A DNA stretch of 5,153 nucleotides from CBDULQ01 sp965368115. Its GTDB lineage: Bacteria > Pseudomonadota > Gammaproteobacteria > SZUA-229. The notes beneath the pieces are model-generated. The model worked only from the letters and a program-made list of their open reading frames with translations. It was not told the origin of the DNA and did not search any database. The stretch covers positions 1 through 5,153 of the forward strand of contig CBDULQ010000241.1 of assembly GCA_965368115.1 (NCBI GenBank), given 5' to 3'. This document shows, piece by piece, positions 4,755-5,153 of the stretch (positions are counted from its first letter, which is position 1; each line of letters begins with the position of its first letter). Both the position numbers and the translations under genes were made by a program.

Positions 4755-5153
4755 TCAGATCGTCTCGCGTGCCAGACGTTGGTAAGCCAGGAATCGATTG
4801 CGAATATCACGCACATAATTTACCGGCTCACGGCCGCGCACATAACCGTGCCGTGCGCGCCGCGCGAATTCCTTTTTCGATAATAGCAACATGGCCTTTT
4901 CGACGTTATTGAACCACTTGTCCGGATTCAGTCCCTGCTGGCGAGCCAGGCGTCGCGCATCCTTAACATGTCCCTGACCGGCGTTGTAAGCCGCCAGCGT
5001 GAACCACATGCGTTCGCGGACATCGAGTTCCGGTTCGAAACGATCACGAACCCAGTCCAGATACCTGACGCCGGCATGAATACCGATGTCCGGATCGGTC
5101 AGATCTTTCAAACCCAGCTCCTTGGCTGTGCGCGGCATCACCTGCATCAGGCC
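4755..5153 (-). CDS. mltF: MltF-type membrane-bound lytic transglycosylase, C-terminal part (truncated by the window end)
   Basis: The last 132 residues of a family 23 (SLT) lytic transglycosylase, which cleaves the MurNAc-GlcNAc bond of peptidoglycan with 1,6-anhydro ring formation in the periplasm. Visible residues begin with GLMQVMP, the conserved motif just after the catalytic glutamate, which itself lies outside the window. Then come GVRYLD (about 28-33), the AYNAG motif (about 54-58) and the MltF-like segment GHVKDARRLARQQGLNPDKW. A GYVRGREPVNYVRDIRNRF C-terminal stretch (about 102-120) follows. These resemble E. coli MltF rather than Slt70 or MltC; a full MltF would also have an N-terminal solute-binding domain, which cannot be checked here. 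The frame is open to the window edge, so the methionine at 5147 is internal. The gene converges with the small gene and no terminator lies between them. Confidence 0.82.
   Translation of the reverse strand, partial: GLMQVMPRTAKELGLKDLTDPDIGIHAGVRYLDWVRDRFEPELDVRERMWFTLAAYNAGQGHVKDARRLARQQGLNPDKWFNNVEKAMLLLSKKEFARRARHGYVRGREPVNYVRDIRNRFLAYQRLARETI

Noticed and set aside
1..5153. CRISPR arrays, insertion sequences, tRNA or rRNA genes, phage or toxin-antitoxin genes
   Set aside because: I searched by eye on both strands and found no regularly spaced repeats, transposase-like proteins, cloverleaf sequences or such gene families. MazG here is the two-domain housekeeping enzyme, with no mazEF beside it.

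Overview
The window looks like part of a chromosome from a gammaproteobacterium, most likely a sulfur oxidiser. The base composition is moderately GC-rich and even across the genes. The evidence for this lifestyle is the first half of the window: the end of a molybdopterin catalytic subunit, a four-cluster ferredoxin subunit and an eight-helix membrane anchor. Together they match the cytoplasmic sulfite dehydrogenase SoeABC. No 16S rRNA or other taxonomic marker is present, so the placement is an inference.

Layout. Positions 3-2584 hold soeA (3' end only), soeB and soeC as one + strand operon. soeA and soeB overlap by one base (TAATG). soeB and soeC are separated by 60 bp that contain a stem-loop. 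Downstream of soeC come further stem-loops and a strong intrinsic terminator (2632-2660). Next is a single-gene unit encoding a secreted YfaZ-type outer-membrane protein (2768-3349) with its own terminator (3373-3398). Only 37 bp later mazG begins (GTG at 3436), a full-length two-domain nucleoside triphosphate pyrophosphohydrolase.

After mazG there is a 353-bp non-coding stretch (4228-4580) that is unusually rich in symmetry. It holds a consensus IHF site, a 14-bp palindrome exactly bracketed by ATTTCC direct repeats, a candidate sigma70 promoter, a 9-bp-arm dyad over its -10/+1, and a leader that could fold into a hairpin/pseudoknot. It precedes a very small gene (4581-4742, 53 aa) for a single-pass membrane or secreted peptide that I do not recognise. 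A convergent gene on the - strand (4755-5153, cut by the window end) encodes the C-terminal catalytic region of a MltF-type lytic transglycosylase.

How the genes work together. SoeABC would oxidise sulfite to sulfate in the cytoplasm and pass the electrons through SoeB iron-sulfur clusters to SoeC and the quinone pool. The YfaZ protein, the small peptide and the transglycosylase are envelope components, and MazG is nucleotide-pool housekeeping. These last four show no functional link to SoeABC. The genes themselves are ordinary. The least explained part of the window is the 4228-4742 regulatory region plus small peptide; everything proposed there comes from reading the sequence by eye and is inference.
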